From assembly GCA_963667315.1 (NCBI GenBank), contig OY763325.1:1-64000 (forward strand): 64,000 bases of DNA. The letters are read 5' to 3'. The DNA is from DAINPP01 sp963667315 (lineage in GTDB: Bacteria > Thermotogota > Thermotogae > MWEM01). Below the pieces are notes generated by a model. It did not search any database, was not told where the DNA came from, and saw only the letters and a list, made by a program, of their open reading frames with translations. Positions 40,906-50,631 of this stretch are shown one piece after another (the first letter of the stretch is position 1; every line of letters begins with the position of its first letter). The translations under genes and the position numbers were made by a program.

Positions 40906-42270
40906 TTACTCCGTAACAAATTCTCTCTTTTTTCTAATCGTGTCCATCTTCCTGTATTCGAACAATAATAAACTCAATGTTAAAATAAATACCGCAAGAT
41001 CTGTAACCGGTGAAGCAATCCAGACACCAGCCATTCCCAGCCATCTTGGCAGTAGAAGTACCATCGGGATGAACAGGGCAATCTGTCTGAGTAAGACCAG
41101 AACACTTGCTTTTTTACCGGAACCGATGGCTTGGAAGAATGTCAATCCCATAATCATCATACCCAGTGATGGGAATATGCTGAACATTAATCTTAAAAAG
41201 CTACCACCTTCTGAAACGATAGAGCTATCTTTAATAAACAATCCAAGGAATGTTGACGGTAAGAGTTCAATTGGTATCCAGAAGAGCATCGCCAGAATGG
41301 TTGAGCTGATTAAAAAGACATTTGTTATCTTTTTAACCCGTTTATATTCCCCGGCACCATAATTCGTCCCTACTGCCGGCTGCAAGCCTTGACTCATTCC
41401 CCATATCGGGATGAATGAGAAAATTTGTAATCTCAAGGCAGCCCCAATCAGTATAATCTGTGTATTTCCGCCATGATTTGATGCACCGTTATAAAGTAAT
41501 GTCTGTTGTATGAAGGCCATTACCTGCATGAGCATAGCCGAAAAACCAACAGAGAATATCTGTAGGATGAGACTTCTTTCCAGGCGGAGTTTGTGAATTC
41601 TGACTGTTTTACTCTTTTTGACAAAATATACAAGTGTGATGACAGCCTGTGTGATCTGTGAAATGACAGTTGCCGTGGCAGCACCCACAATACCATTTTC
41701 GCCAAAAGCCATAATCATCAGCGGATCAAGGGCGATATTTAAAAGGGCACCGATCATCATGAAGCTCATTGCCTTTTTCATGATCCCTTCTCCACGCATG
41801 ACCATGTTGGCACTCTGAGCAAAGTTGACGAACAGAGATCCCATAAAGATGACTCTGAGATATTTTTCAGCTAGATTCAGGATTTCTCCCTCTGCCCCAC
41901 TGAGCATGAGAAGCTGTCTTGTGAAAATCATTCCAATGACAGTGACCACGGTCGAAAGTAATGCAACCAGGACGATCAGATTTCCCATTATCTTGTTAAC
42001 TGTTACCAAGTCTTTCTTCCCGATGCCTCTGGAAAGAACTGATGCGGAACCAATTCCAACCAAGGTTGCGATTCCGCTGTTAAAAAGCGTGAACGGATAG
42101 GCAATTGAAACAGCGCCCATTGCAGAGCTTCCTACCATTTGACCGACGAAGATTGCATCCATGAAAGAATAAAGTCCGATTACAAGCATTCCTACGATAG
42201 AAGGAATGCAAAGCTTGAACATCAGCTTCCATGGGTTTTGTTCTAATAGTTCTGTTCTCATTTCGTTCAT
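40906..42270 (-). CDS. MATE-family efflux protein, TetR-linked
   Basis: A 454-residue exporter with twelve membrane segments. The repeats start GLYSFMDAIFVGQMVGSSAMGAVSIAYP and carry QPAVGTNYGAGEYKRVKK in the second half. It is a paralogue of the MATE protein encoded at 27.2-28.6 kb. The ATG at 42270 follows AAGGAGAG. The upstream region holds a 12-bp palindrome that matches one before the tetR gene, so it is probably repressed by that TetR protein and induced by its substrate. Confidence 0.92.
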   Translation of the reverse strand: MNEMRTELLEQNPWKLMFKLCIPSIVGMLVIGLYSFMDAIFVGQMVGSSAMGAVSIAYPFTLFNSGIATLVGIGSASVLSRGIGKKDLVTVNKIMGNLIVLVALLSTVVTVIGMIFTRQLLMLSGAEGEILNLAEKYLRVIFMGSLFVNFAQSANMVMRGEGIMKKAMSFMMIGALLNIALDPLMIMAFGENGIVGAATATVISQITQAVITLVYFVKKSKTVRIHKLRLERSLILQIFSVGFSAMLMQVMAFIQQTLLYNGASNHGGNTQIILIGAALRLQIFSFIPIWGMSQGLQPAVGTNYGAGEYKRVKKITNVFLISSTILAMLFWIPIELLPSTFLGLFIKDSSIVSEGGSFLRLMFSIFPSLGMMIMGLTFFQAIGSGKKASVLVLLRQIALFIPMVLLLPRWLGMAGVWIASPVTDLAVFILTLSLLLFEYRKMDTIRKKREFVTE

Positions 42271-42346
42271 TAAAATCTCTCTCCTTTATAGATATGAATT
42301 TTACTATATAATCTTCTTTAAGGTTACATGATCTGGAAAACGAATA

Positions 42347-42358
42347 GACGTATACGTC
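42347..42358. promoter_or_regulatory. TetR operator in the MATE promoter region
   Basis: GACGTATACGTC is a perfect palindrome followed by GGTT. The same pattern GACGT-N3-CGTCGGTT occurs before tetR. Confidence 0.75.
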
Positions 42359-42407
42359 GGTTCGTGAATAAAAAAATAAGCATCATAAATGCTTATTGAT
42401 TAACTCA

Positions 42408-43010
42408 CTATTTTTGTTTCAAAAATTCCATACAGGCATCGTACATCATTTTATAAAGTCTCTTTTCCTGATTTTTCATTGTCTTTTCATCCTGAAACAG
42501 ATTCCTCGAAAGCATTAATCCATTTATAAGATATTCATAAAAGGTCAGGATCTCTTCAGAATTTTTCAGTTCAAAATCCGGCAAATACTTCTTTATCCCC
42601 TTCTCTATTATGTTAAACGTTTCCCTTTCAATTACACGATAGAGTTCTCTGAAATCGTCATCGTATAGCATTTCACAGGCAAACATGATATAAAGACTTC
42701 TCTTCGGTGTCTTTTCCTGTATTCTTCGTACCATCATTCCGGCAACCAGATCACATATTTCCTCAATTGTTGGGTTGTCGTTCAGTTTAAATTGTGAGAG
42801 ATAATTGTAATTACCACGCTGCATCATGGCAAAGATGATCTCTTTTGTACTCTTGTAATAATGATAAAAACCACCTTTTGAAAGACTGGTAACTTCAATG
42901 ATATCTTCCATGGTAGTATTTCGGTACCCCTTTTCAAGAAAGACTTTCAGGGCTGCATTGTGAATTTCTTCTATTCTGGCTTCTCTGGATTTTCTAACGT
43001 ATGCACTCAT
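42408..43010 (-). CDS. TetR-family regulator of the MATE gene
   Basis: The 200 residues have the N-terminal HTH (about 10-57: EEIHNAALKVFLEKGYRNTTMEDIIEVTSLSKGGFYHYYKSTKEII, in pieces) and an all-helical ligand domain. It lies upstream of the MATE gene in the same direction with 137 bp between. Operator copies before both genes suggest repression of the pump and of itself. The ligand is unknown. Confidence 0.92.
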   Translation of the reverse strand: MSAYVRKSREARIEEIHNAALKVFLEKGYRNTTMEDIIEVTSLSKGGFYHYYKSTKEIIFAMMQRGNYNYLSQFKLNDNPTIEEICDLVAGMMVRRIQEKTPKRSLYIMFACEMLYDDDFRELYRVIERETFNIIEKGIKKYLPDFELKNSEEILTFYEYLINGLMLSRNLFQDEKTMKNQEKRLYKMMYDACMEFLKQK

Positions 43011-43034
43011 GTTTTACACCTTTATGGATTTAAT

Positions 43035-43048
43035 CGACGTTATCGTCG
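43035..43048. promoter_or_regulatory. TetR operator in the tetR promoter
   Basis: CGACGTTATCGTCG, again followed by GTT. On the minus strand it lies between a TTGTAA and a TTAAAT that could be -35 and -10 at 16-bp spacing. Confidence 0.7.
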
Positions 43049-43153
43049 GTTACAAAGTTAGATTAACATAATTCTTCAAAGTTGTCAAATTTATAATTGA
43101 ATTTAATTGAAAATATGTTTTAATCAAGGGTAAACTTTATACTGGAGGGAAAC

Positions 43154-43642
43154 ATGATAAATTGCAGAGAATATATACCAGAAGATTTTCAACTTCTTCG
43201 GGAAATGTTGTTTGAAGCGGTTTTCTGGAGCAGGTCTGAAGATGATAAACCGACACTCGAGGAAGGATTATCATATGACTATACCAAACATGTTCTTGAA
43301 GGTTTTGGCAGTCGTGAAGGCGATATTGCCGTTGTTGCAGAAAGTGATGGTGTTAAAGCTGGCGCTGCTTTTATTCGGTACTGGAATGATGCAGTAAACC
43401 TGAGAGGTTATATTTCAGAGGACATTCCCGTTTTGGTTATCGGTGTTGTTAAAAATTACAGACAAGAGGGTGTCGGGAGTATTTTAATCGAAGCTTTAAA
43501 AAATGCTGCTAAGGAAAGCGATATTTCAAAGATCAGTTTGTGTGTGACTAAAAGAAACGTTGCTTATAAGCTTTATAAGAAGCAGGGATTTAAAATCGTT
43601 GAGAATATTAAGGATTCGTATAATATGCTTTGGGAAGGGTAA
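43154..43642 (+). CDS. GNAT family acetyltransferase
   Basis: The 162 residues have motif A VLVIGVVKNYRQEGVGSILIEALKNAA (QEGVGS acetyl-CoA loop, in pieces) and motif B ISLCVTKRNVAYKLYKKQGFKIV, as in RimI-like enzymes. Acceptor unknown. ATG 43154 after GGAGG. Single gene. Confidence 0.88.
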   Translation: MINCREYIPEDFQLLREMLFEAVFWSRSEDDKPTLEEGLSYDYTKHVLEGFGSREGDIAVVAESDGVKAGAAFIRYWNDAVNLRGYISEDIPVLVIGVVKNYRQEGVGSILIEALKNAAKESDISKISLCVTKRNVAYKLYKKQGFKIVENIKDSYNMLWEG

Positions 43643-43645
43643 ATA

Positions 43646-43672
43646 CCGTGCTTGTTTGTTCAAAAAGCACGG
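43646..43672. terminator. Hairpin between convergent genes
   Basis: CCGTGCTT and AAGCACGG with an 11-nt loop; no strong T tract. Confidence 0.55.
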
Positions 43673-43679
43673 ATATATT

Positions 43680-46600
43680 CTATCGTCCATACTGTTTGGT
43701 TTCAACAGTGCCTGCATTGTTATTGATAAGATGAACAGAGTAGAGAGATGGGTTATAGGGTTGTACATTACCATCATTGTCAATAGAGCTATTATCTGCT
43801 ATCTTAAGATTAGGGTTTCCACCTGCCCACATAGAATCGTTTTCAGTTTTTACATAACCAGAACCATGAAAGATTCCACCCCCCACTGAGTTGGCAGTAT
43901 TATTCTGCATGATTCCGCTGATAAAATACAACCAGGTCAAGCCACCAACATTATTTTGTGCATAACCACCACCATTTTGAGCCGTATTGTTACTGATCAC
44001 AGAATTAATCAATCTGATAGTACCATATTGGTTGTAAATACCCCCGCCATAGCCATTTGAGCTTGTGTTATTTCTATTATTGTCAACAATGCATGATTTT
44101 AGAATCAGAGTTCCATTGTTAATCAGAATTCCAGCGCCATTATCATTGGAAAGAACTCCATTTTGAACGGTTATGTTATTCAAGGTTACCGAAGCGCTTC
44201 CAGAGATATTTAATACTCTGTGGGAGGTGCTGCCATCCAGAACAATATTTCCGGAAACTGTTGTGGTTGGCAGAATAGTGATTGTTTTTCCATCATCAAT
44301 GATTAATTCATCTTCTTCAACTGTAGAGGTTGAAATATAAATTGTACCGGTTTCAGAGGTCTCCAAAGCATCAATGGCTTCTGTGAGTGTCAGGTAAAAC
44401 TCGCTTGCTCCATAGTTTCTGACAAGATTAAAATGTAGTGATCCAGAAAACACACGGTATTCCTGTGTGTTTTCGTGTGGAGCCGTTACACACAAAGTAG
44501 CTTCGGATGGCATAACATCATTCTCTGATATTGTGATTGTTCCGCCGCCATCCGCTTTGTACAGTAAATATTCCTGCGTTGAACCATTTGCGGATTCAAG
44601 TGCCTGTGTGATTGAGGCAGCTGTAGTCTGAGCAGCCGTATCTTCATCAAAGAGCACTTCGGTTGCTTCTCTGCTCAGCAAAGTCAGATAGTCATAATCG
44701 CTTTTGATCTTTATATCAATATCCGCTGATTTGTTTGTTGAAAGAAAATTGACAGTGGTTTCAGCTGATATACTCCAGGCATTTTCAGATCCGTCCGCAT
44801 CTGCAGTAACTTTGAAAGTGTAGTTAACATCACGGGATGACATTGTTTCCGGTGTCACACCATCGGGAATCTCCTGGTTTTTAAGTCTGAGTGTAATTGT
44901 CCCACTTTCAAGGCTCAAGTTTGAAATATCTATTTGCTGTGGACTCCAGGAATGATCTTCTGCCGAACTTGCGATTCCATCGATAATCACAGAGGCATCC
45001 GCCGTTATTTCGAATCCGATTGGAACTTTTATTGTAAGCGTTCCGACATGAAATTCGCAACCGATCATATATTCCAGTACGACAACCGTTGCTGATTGCT
45101 CTTCTCCAGTATTCGGGCTGATGGAAAGTATTCCTTCAGTTGTCTGTATCCCTTCAAATGCAATGTCGTTCCCACTTTCCGTTCCCTGACCCGAGTAGGT
45201 GTTTAGTTTGTTATTGGTGTTTTCAGTGAATGATAAAGTAGACAGAGGTGAATTAAATCTTTTCCAGCTTGTTCCATCAGCGTTATAAATGGTTGATCTG
45301 TCTTCAATATAAACCCCATTTGCCTGTGTATCCGTGCTGTTATTATCTATGATAGTGTTTGAATAGAAAGCTGTATTCTGAATGCCTGCATAGTCATCGA
45401 AATAGACAGCACCACCCTCTTTTTGTGAGACGTTGTTTTTAAATTGGGTATTTGTTATCGTTGCCGAAAGTAATCCACCGTATAATCCGCCACCATATTG
45501 CAGAGCACTGTTTGATGCAATGAGCGTATCGGATATTATCAGGGATAAATCATTACCACAGGCACCTATGCCACCTCCGTTAATTATAATTGAACTATCT
45601 CCGCTTATGAGATTATTGACGATTGAGCAATTTGTTATCACAGCAGATTTCCCGCCTGATATGTTGATACCGGCTCCGCTTTTGGTTGATGAGTTTTCTG
45701 AGATATAACATTGATCCAATAAAAGTTTACTCTGATCATTACCATCTGAAAATGCTATTCCACCACCTTTTCCTTTATCAACCCGGTTGTTTGTAATTGT
45801 AGAATTATTAATGACTACATCTGAATAAGAAAGAGAGAGCCCTCCTCCGTAGTAACCTTTAGAATTTGCGCTTACTGTATTTGTTGCAATGATCGAATTT
45901 TCAATACGCAGGTTGGCTTGAAGTGCTGCTATTCCGGCACCTATGTTATTTGTAAGAGAACCGTTTGTAACAACGGTATCTTTTATGGTTGTGGTTGATT
46001 GACAGATATGAAAAACCCTTGTTGACAAATTTTCCATGTCAATGATGTACAGATCTCCGTATAATGATTCTAGTGTTACATCTTTTCCGTAGATATAGAC
46101 TTCTTCGGTTATCTTTGCTTCGTTATTTGTGTTTTTGATATGTGTATGATCAAGCACTCTGATGATATCCCCTGAATTTGCCTCAGACACTGCTGTATTG
46201 ATATTGTCATAACCAGCTTGGAATTTCTCTCTTGGATCAAAGCGGATAATTTTATCCAGTGAACAGTTAAATCTGGAGTTTTTTATCAGTTCGGTGCTTT
46301 GTGTAATATCAAATGAGATGGCGTTTGTGTAAGCGTTAAATGTGTCTGACTTCGTAAAGTGGCATTCTGTTGATTCTTTTAAGTCAGAAAAATAAAAAGT
46401 GGCGTTGTCATATTGAGTAGTCAAACGGTCTGAACGAAGTTTAACGATTGTTTGAGTATTAAATATATCATGTTCCAGATTATAGACATTACCGGGATTT
46501 GAAAGTTCTCCCATAGAACCCAATTCTCTCAGCCTGTCACGCTGATCCGGTTCTCTGTAGGTGATTGTTGCATCATACCCCGTTCTGTTTGCATTTCCGA

Positions 46601-47285
46601 AGAATAACAACTGCTCATGATCCTGTCTATCTCTGAGGAACTTAAAGGCTCCATCGGGGGTATGTTCAGCAGCTACCTGTTTTGCATCATAATAGATTTT
46701 TAAGGTGTAGGCATTTTCTTCATTGTTTTTAACGTAGGATGGGCGAATCAAATTGCCTTTGGAATCATATACGAGATAGGCGGTTGCATCTTTGAACTGT
46801 ATATAATCTGTCAGAAGCATCTCGTAGGTGTTGGTTGCATTTCTGGTTTCTTCACCGATGATGATTACTTTCTCAACTGTGAGTTCGGCCTTTCGTGTAA
46901 AAATTTTTCCGGTACTGTTGTAGGTTCCAATGAATCCAGCTGTTATTTGTTCTTTTGTTAATTTTTGAGGCAGGAAAGCAATTAAGCGGGATGAATCTGC
47001 AATATTTGTTTGAAAGTTGAATATTCCTTCAGAAGTTTTCAAAGAGTAATGTGAATGGGTTCCAATCTTTTCTTCAAGAACACTTGTCGGCAAACTGATA
47101 CTCCATAAACCGTAATCTTTAAAATCTGAAATAGTTGTCTTTTCCAAAATCGCTGAAAGGGATACCTCAGATGGGAAAGCACTATTGTTGTTTTGGGGAA
47201 CTTCATTAAAGCATGAGGTCAGTATGCCTGTTATTACAAAAAAAAAGATCAGAACAATAAAAATCTCTCTGGAGCCATTTCTCAT
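43680..47285 (-). CDS. Large beta-helix lipoprotein (adhesin- or Pmp-like)
   Basis: The 1201 residues start with a lipoprotein signal ending ILTSC (C about 25). Two regions of right-handed beta-helix repeats carry runs such as SGAGINISGG, GGGIAFSDG, GGGIYNQYG, with N-N-x-A/S ladders (about residues 430-680 and 1075-1180). They flank a cohesin- or Big-like beta-sandwich region (about 700-860). These polymorphic repeats resemble surface proteins of Chlamydiae and spirochaetes. No autotransporter barrel or sorting signal is visible at the C-terminus. A surface role is likely, the ligand unknown. Confidence 0.8.
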   Translation of the reverse strand: MRNGSREIFIVLIFFFVITGILTSCFNEVPQNNNSAFPSEVSLSAILEKTTISDFKDYGLWSISLPTSVLEEKIGTHSHYSLKTSEGIFNFQTNIADSSRLIAFLPQKLTKEQITAGFIGTYNSTGKIFTRKAELTVEKVIIIGEETRNATNTYEMLLTDYIQFKDATAYLVYDSKGNLIRPSYVKNNEENAYTLKIYYDAKQVAAEHTPDGAFKFLRDRQDHEQLLFFGNANRTGYDATITYREPDQRDRLRELGSMGELSNPGNVYNLEHDIFNTQTIVKLRSDRLTTQYDNATFYFSDLKESTECHFTKSDTFNAYTNAISFDITQSTELIKNSRFNCSLDKIIRFDPREKFQAGYDNINTAVSEANSGDIIRVLDHTHIKNTNNEAKITEEVYIYGKDVTLESLYGDLYIIDMENLSTRVFHICQSTTTIKDTVVTNGSLTNNIGAGIAALQANLRIENSIIATNTVSANSKGYYGGGLSLSYSDVVINNSTITNNRVDKGKGGGIAFSDGNDQSKLLLDQCYISENSSTKSGAGINISGGKSAVITNCSIVNNLISGDSSIIINGGGIGACGNDLSLIISDTLIASNSALQYGGGLYGGLLSATITNTQFKNNVSQKEGGAVYFDDYAGIQNTAFYSNTIIDNNSTDTQANGVYIEDRSTIYNADGTSWKRFNSPLSTLSFTENTNNKLNTYSGQGTESGNDIAFEGIQTTEGILSISPNTGEEQSATVVVLEYMIGCEFHVGTLTIKVPIGFEITADASVIIDGIASSAEDHSWSPQQIDISNLSLESGTITLRLKNQEIPDGVTPETMSSRDVNYTFKVTADADGSENAWSISAETTVNFLSTNKSADIDIKIKSDYDYLTLLSREATEVLFDEDTAAQTTAASITQALESANGSTQEYLLYKADGGGTITISENDVMPSEATLCVTAPHENTQEYRVFSGSLHFNLVRNYGASEFYLTLTEAIDALETSETGTIYISTSTVEEDELIIDDGKTITILPTTTVSGNIVLDGSTSHRVLNISGSASVTLNNITVQNGVLSNDNGAGILINNGTLILKSCIVDNNRNNTSSNGYGGGIYNQYGTIRLINSVISNNTAQNGGGYAQNNVGGLTWLYFISGIMQNNTANSVGGGIFHGSGYVKTENDSMWAGGNPNLKIADNSSIDNDGNVQPYNPSLYSVHLINNNAGTVETKQYGR

Positions 47286-47420
47286 TACATCACCCGCCAG
47301 TATTTATTTTTTATGTTTAATATTATTTTACCATATAAATGAATGATAAATAGTATTTTGGGTACAGTGGGAATTTAATCTATCTTTCCCACTTTTCATT
47401 TTTAAAATTATTTTGTATGC

Positions 47421-48380
47421 TTAATGAAGTAATTTCAGAATATTCTCGTCAATTCGCCTTGCAAGACTGTATGTATACGGTGTGAAATAACGATTCCAGA
47501 AAGCGTTCCCTGAGATGTTGAATGATTCAAAGTCAACCCCACAAAGTTTATAATTGTGATCAATTAAAAATTTATGAACAGCATTCAATAATGTCGCACC
47601 GATCGCTTTTTCCCGAACCAATTCATCAACATAGGCACCCGTTATGCTCATCATGGTTGGATGTTCTGTGATGTAGTTTTCGCCTTCTGCTTCTATCTTA
47701 ATAAAACCAACCGGTTTTTCTTCCAGATAAGCAATCCAGAGATAGGATGATTCATCCTCCAGCCACTCTTTTAATGATTGAATGGGTTCCGGTTTTCTCG
47801 GCATGAACATTGGTGTTTTGTTGAGGTGTAATTGAAGATTCAACCAAAGCGTGTCAATACTGTCAAGATCCTCTTTTTTAGCCATTTTAACCGTGATGTT
47901 GCTGTTTATAGCATCCAATTCTGAAGGGACACATATGGAATCCACACATCTGTTTCCAAACCCAAGATCAAACCAGGTATCCACAAGTGACTTGTCAGTG
48001 GCAAACACGGTGATAACATGAGAGAACAACGCTTCCTTCACCCATTCATTTGCAGCGTATGCGTACATCTTCCGGTAATATCTTTCCCTGTCTGAGATTT
48101 CAGGGGATACGCTGTGCCCGGTGATGGGAACGTAAACACCGTTTGCCGAGCCGAAGTATTTTTTTATCTTGTAGCCACTGATAAACCCAGCTAATGTGTT
48201 ATCTTCGTAAAAGGCAAAACCACTGCCATTGTTGAAAAGATAATCTGTTTTCTTTATCAAATTATCTCTGAAAACCTCAGCTTCCGGTAGATAATTCAAT
48301 ATTTTTGTCTGTCTCTTATAATCGGAAAGGAGCAGTTCTACTGCTCCCTCAACCGAATTCTCTATTCGTTTAATAGTCAA
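47421..48380 (-). CDS. Protein with two GNAT-like domains
   Basis: The 319 residues appear to be two acetyltransferase folds in tandem. The N-terminal one (about 1-155) is degenerate (FAFYEDNTLAGFISGYKI). The C-terminal one (about 160-300) has GAYVDELVREKAIGATLLNAVHKFL as the acetyl-CoA motif and NISGNAFWNRYFTPYTYSLARRID at the end. The acceptor is unknown. SD AAGGAGAA before the ATG. It follows the small lipoprotein gene by 10 nt. Confidence 0.8.
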   Translation of the reverse strand: MTIKRIENSVEGAVELLLSDYKRQTKILNYLPEAEVFRDNLIKKTDYLFNNGSGFAFYEDNTLAGFISGYKIKKYFGSANGVYVPITGHSVSPEISDRERYYRKMYAYAANEWVKEALFSHVITVFATDKSLVDTWFDLGFGNRCVDSICVPSELDAINSNITVKMAKKEDLDSIDTLWLNLQLHLNKTPMFMPRKPEPIQSLKEWLEDESSYLWIAYLEEKPVGFIKIEAEGENYITEHPTMMSITGAYVDELVREKAIGATLLNAVHKFLIDHNYKLCGVDFESFNISGNAFWNRYFTPYTYSLARRIDENILKLLH

Positions 48381-48390
48381 GAATTTCTCC

Positions 48391-48804
48391 TTAATTCATA
48401 TGTCTTACACCGGTTACGTTGACTTCATTACCGTTGTAATTGATCTTACCGTTGATACTGTTTTCACCAACTAAAAAATCAGAAAGGTTCAGATGATTTC
48501 CGTTGGTTGTGTTGGTTGCCGAGAATTTAAATGTGTTGTTGACGATGACGCAATTTATGCTGTTAAAACCGGTACTATCAACATCCCATCCCTGACCGGG
48601 TATTTCAACGATGACATCCGGATACCAGGATTCCATATCTTCAAGTGTCAGTGTGCCTGCCGGTGTAACAAGTCTATAAATACCATCGAGCGCATATTGT
48701 GGTGGTGACGGTGGCGTCGGTGTCGGATCCGGTCCAAATATATTGCACGATGAAAATAAGATCATCATGCTCAGCGCTGCTAAAACGAATAACATCTTTT
48801 TCAT
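48391..48804 (-). CDS. Small lipoprotein
   Basis: The 137 residues carry a signal with lipobox LFSSC (C about 20), a Pro/Thr-rich linker (GPDPTPTPPSPPQ) and a beta-rich body of unknown fold (TLTLEDMESWYPDVIVEI...NGNHLNLSDFLVG). It resembles lipocalin-like or META-type small lipoproteins only in size. ATG 48804 after GGGGGGAA. It is encoded 9 nt past the sugar permease, so it probably shares that transcript. Confidence 0.75.
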   Translation of the reverse strand: MKKMLFVLAALSMMILFSSCNIFGPDPTPTPPSPPQYALDGIYRLVTPAGTLTLEDMESWYPDVIVEIPGQGWDVDSTGFNSINCVIVNNTFKFSATNTTNGNHLNLSDFLVGENSINGKINYNGNEVNVTGVRHMN

Positions 48805-48825
48805 AATTCCCCCCAATGAGTATGA

Positions 48826-49662
48826 TTATTCCTTTACGGAACCACTTGTCAGCCCCGCTACGATGTAACGTTGTGCAAAGGCAAATACGATAATAGTCGG
48901 AATTAATGAGATAACTATTCCGGCAGCCATTACGTTCCATTGAATCCCTGCTTTCGATACAAATGAATAAAGCGCAACGGGAACGGTCATCTTTGAATCG
49001 CTGTTCAGGAAGAGTGCGGCGGTAAAGATCTCGTTCCAGTTCTGTACAAATGAAAAACTGAATATGGCTGCAACACCCGGAAGCATTAGCGGTAGCGTTA
49101 CCTTGAATAATGCTTTTAACCTCGTACAACCATCTATCAACGCTGACTCTTCAAGAGATTTTGGAATTCGCATGAAAAAACTTCGTGCCATGATAGTGCT
49201 GAACGCAGCACCAAGACCTATGTATACAAGGATTATCCCCCATAATTTGTTAATCAGCCGCAATTGTGCAAACATCGAATACTGGGGAATCATCAACAGA
49301 TAAGCCGGAATCATCTGTACGAAGAAAAGGAAGATGATAAGAATTGATTTCCCTTTAAAATTCATCCTGGCAAGGATATAACCACTTAACAGCGCTATCA
49401 GTGTTGAAATAATGGAAGCGCCCATCGAAACCAGCATACTGTTTCCGAAATATTTTCCGAAATTGGCAAAACCAAAGAGGTATTCATAGGATTCCCAGCT
49501 TACTTTAGAAGGCCAGTATTTAATTGGGAATGTGTAAATCTCTTCAGGCGGTTTAATGGACGTGATAAATATCCAGACCAGCGGGAAAAGTGCCAGAATC
49601 AGGTAAAATGCTAATCCCAGACCTCTAAGAACACCAAATGTGTTTCTTTTCATTCTACTCAT
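48826..49662 (-). CDS. Sugar ABC permease, MalG type
   Basis: The 278 residues and six membrane segments include the EAA loop ESALIDGCTRLKALFKVTLPLMLPG. It pairs with the MalF-type permease encoded upstream (4-nt overlap) to import a sugar or oligosaccharide delivered by the binding protein. Confidence 0.93.
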   Translation of the reverse strand: MSRMKRNTFGVLRGLGLAFYLILALFPLVWIFITSIKPPEEIYTFPIKYWPSKVSWESYEYLFGFANFGKYFGNSMLVSMGASIISTLIALLSGYILARMNFKGKSILIIFLFFVQMIPAYLLMIPQYSMFAQLRLINKLWGIILVYIGLGAAFSTIMARSFFMRIPKSLEESALIDGCTRLKALFKVTLPLMLPGVAAIFSFSFVQNWNEIFTAALFLNSDSKMTVPVALYSFVSKAGIQWNVMAAGIVISLIPTIIVFAFAQRYIVAGLTSGSVKE

Positions 49663-50543
49663 ATTTCCACATCCCTGTTTCCCGAGAATTTCAGATACAA
49701 TATGGTGTACACCAAGAGCATCAGTGTGACAAGAACGCCGACAGCTGAAGCTTTACTGTAATCATTTTCATAGAAGACAATATTAATCATATAGGTAGAC
49801 AGTATTTCGGTACTCTTTGCGGGTCCCCCGCGAGTCATCCCGTAGATAACATCCGGGAAGTTCATGATCCAGATAGAGCGTACAAGAACTGTACTGATAA
49901 TCGTTGGTCTGATATAAGGGAGTGTGATCTTGAATAATTTGGCCCAGCTGTTGGCGCCATCAATTTCCGCAGCTTCATAAACTGTTTCAGGGATAGATTG
50001 TAAGGCGGCAAGGGACATGATTGCGAAAAAGGGAATCCCGTACCAGATGTTTACGATCAATACGGATAACATAGCCGTATTTGGATCTGACAAGAATTGA
50101 ATCCCTTCCTGTATAAGATTCATTTTCATCAGAATGTCGTTTACAATTCCGAATTGTCCGTTCAGCAGCCACGACCAGAGAAGTCCAATCGCAAACCCGG
50201 ATAATGCCCATGGATAGAAGACAAGACCTGAATACAACCCCCTGCCTTTAAAAGGCTTTCGAAGTAATAAAGCCAATCCAAGTCCCAGTATGAGTTGGAA
50301 AAAGACCGATACACCGATCCAGACAACCGTGTTCCAGACAATTGGAAGAAAATCGGAATCCATAATGATCTCTTCGAAATTGTCCCATCCAATAAACTTA
50401 ATTCTGTTAAAAGTGAAAACCGAGTAATTCTGAAATGCAAGGATGAATCCTTTAATTGTCGGATAGATTGAAAGAAATCCAATGACCGAAAAAACCGGGA
50501 GTAGCATCCAGAATATAAACCAACCTTTTTTTCTGTTTTTCAT
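49659..50543 (-). CDS. Sugar ABC permease, MalF type
   Basis: The 294 residues and six membrane segments include the EAA loop YEAAEIDGANSWAKLFKITLPYIRP. No ATPase gene lies in this operon, so a shared MsmK/UgpC-type ATPase encoded elsewhere must energise it. A terminator-like hairpin separates it from the binding-protein gene. Confidence 0.93.
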   Translation of the reverse strand: MKNRKKGWFIFWMLLPVFSVIGFLSIYPTIKGFILAFQNYSVFTFNRIKFIGWDNFEEIIMDSDFLPIVWNTVVWIGVSVFFQLILGLGLALLLRKPFKGRGLYSGLVFYPWALSGFAIGLLWSWLLNGQFGIVNDILMKMNLIQEGIQFLSDPNTAMLSVLIVNIWYGIPFFAIMSLAALQSIPETVYEAAEIDGANSWAKLFKITLPYIRPTIISTVLVRSIWIMNFPDVIYGMTRGGPAKSTEILSTYMINIVFYENDYSKASAVGVLVTLMLLVYTILYLKFSGNRDVEI

Positions 50544-50575
50544 CTTTTCCTCATCCTGTTTGAAATTTTTGTGTC

Positions 50576-50607
50576 AAAAAAACGAGCGGGAAATTATTTC
50601 CCCGCTC
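50576..50607 (-). terminator. Intra-operon terminator after the binding-protein gene
   Basis: On the minus strand GAGCGGGGAAAT / ATTTCCCGCTC is followed by seven T. It should let more binding protein than permease be made. Confidence 0.85.
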
Positions 50608-50631
50608 ATTATAGCAAATCGTTTATTTAAA

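Noticed and set aside
47366..47393. Hairpin AGTGGGAA / TTCCCACT as terminator of the double-GNAT gene
   Set aside because: The T tract is on the plus-strand side only, where no gene ends, so its role on the minus strand is doubtful.
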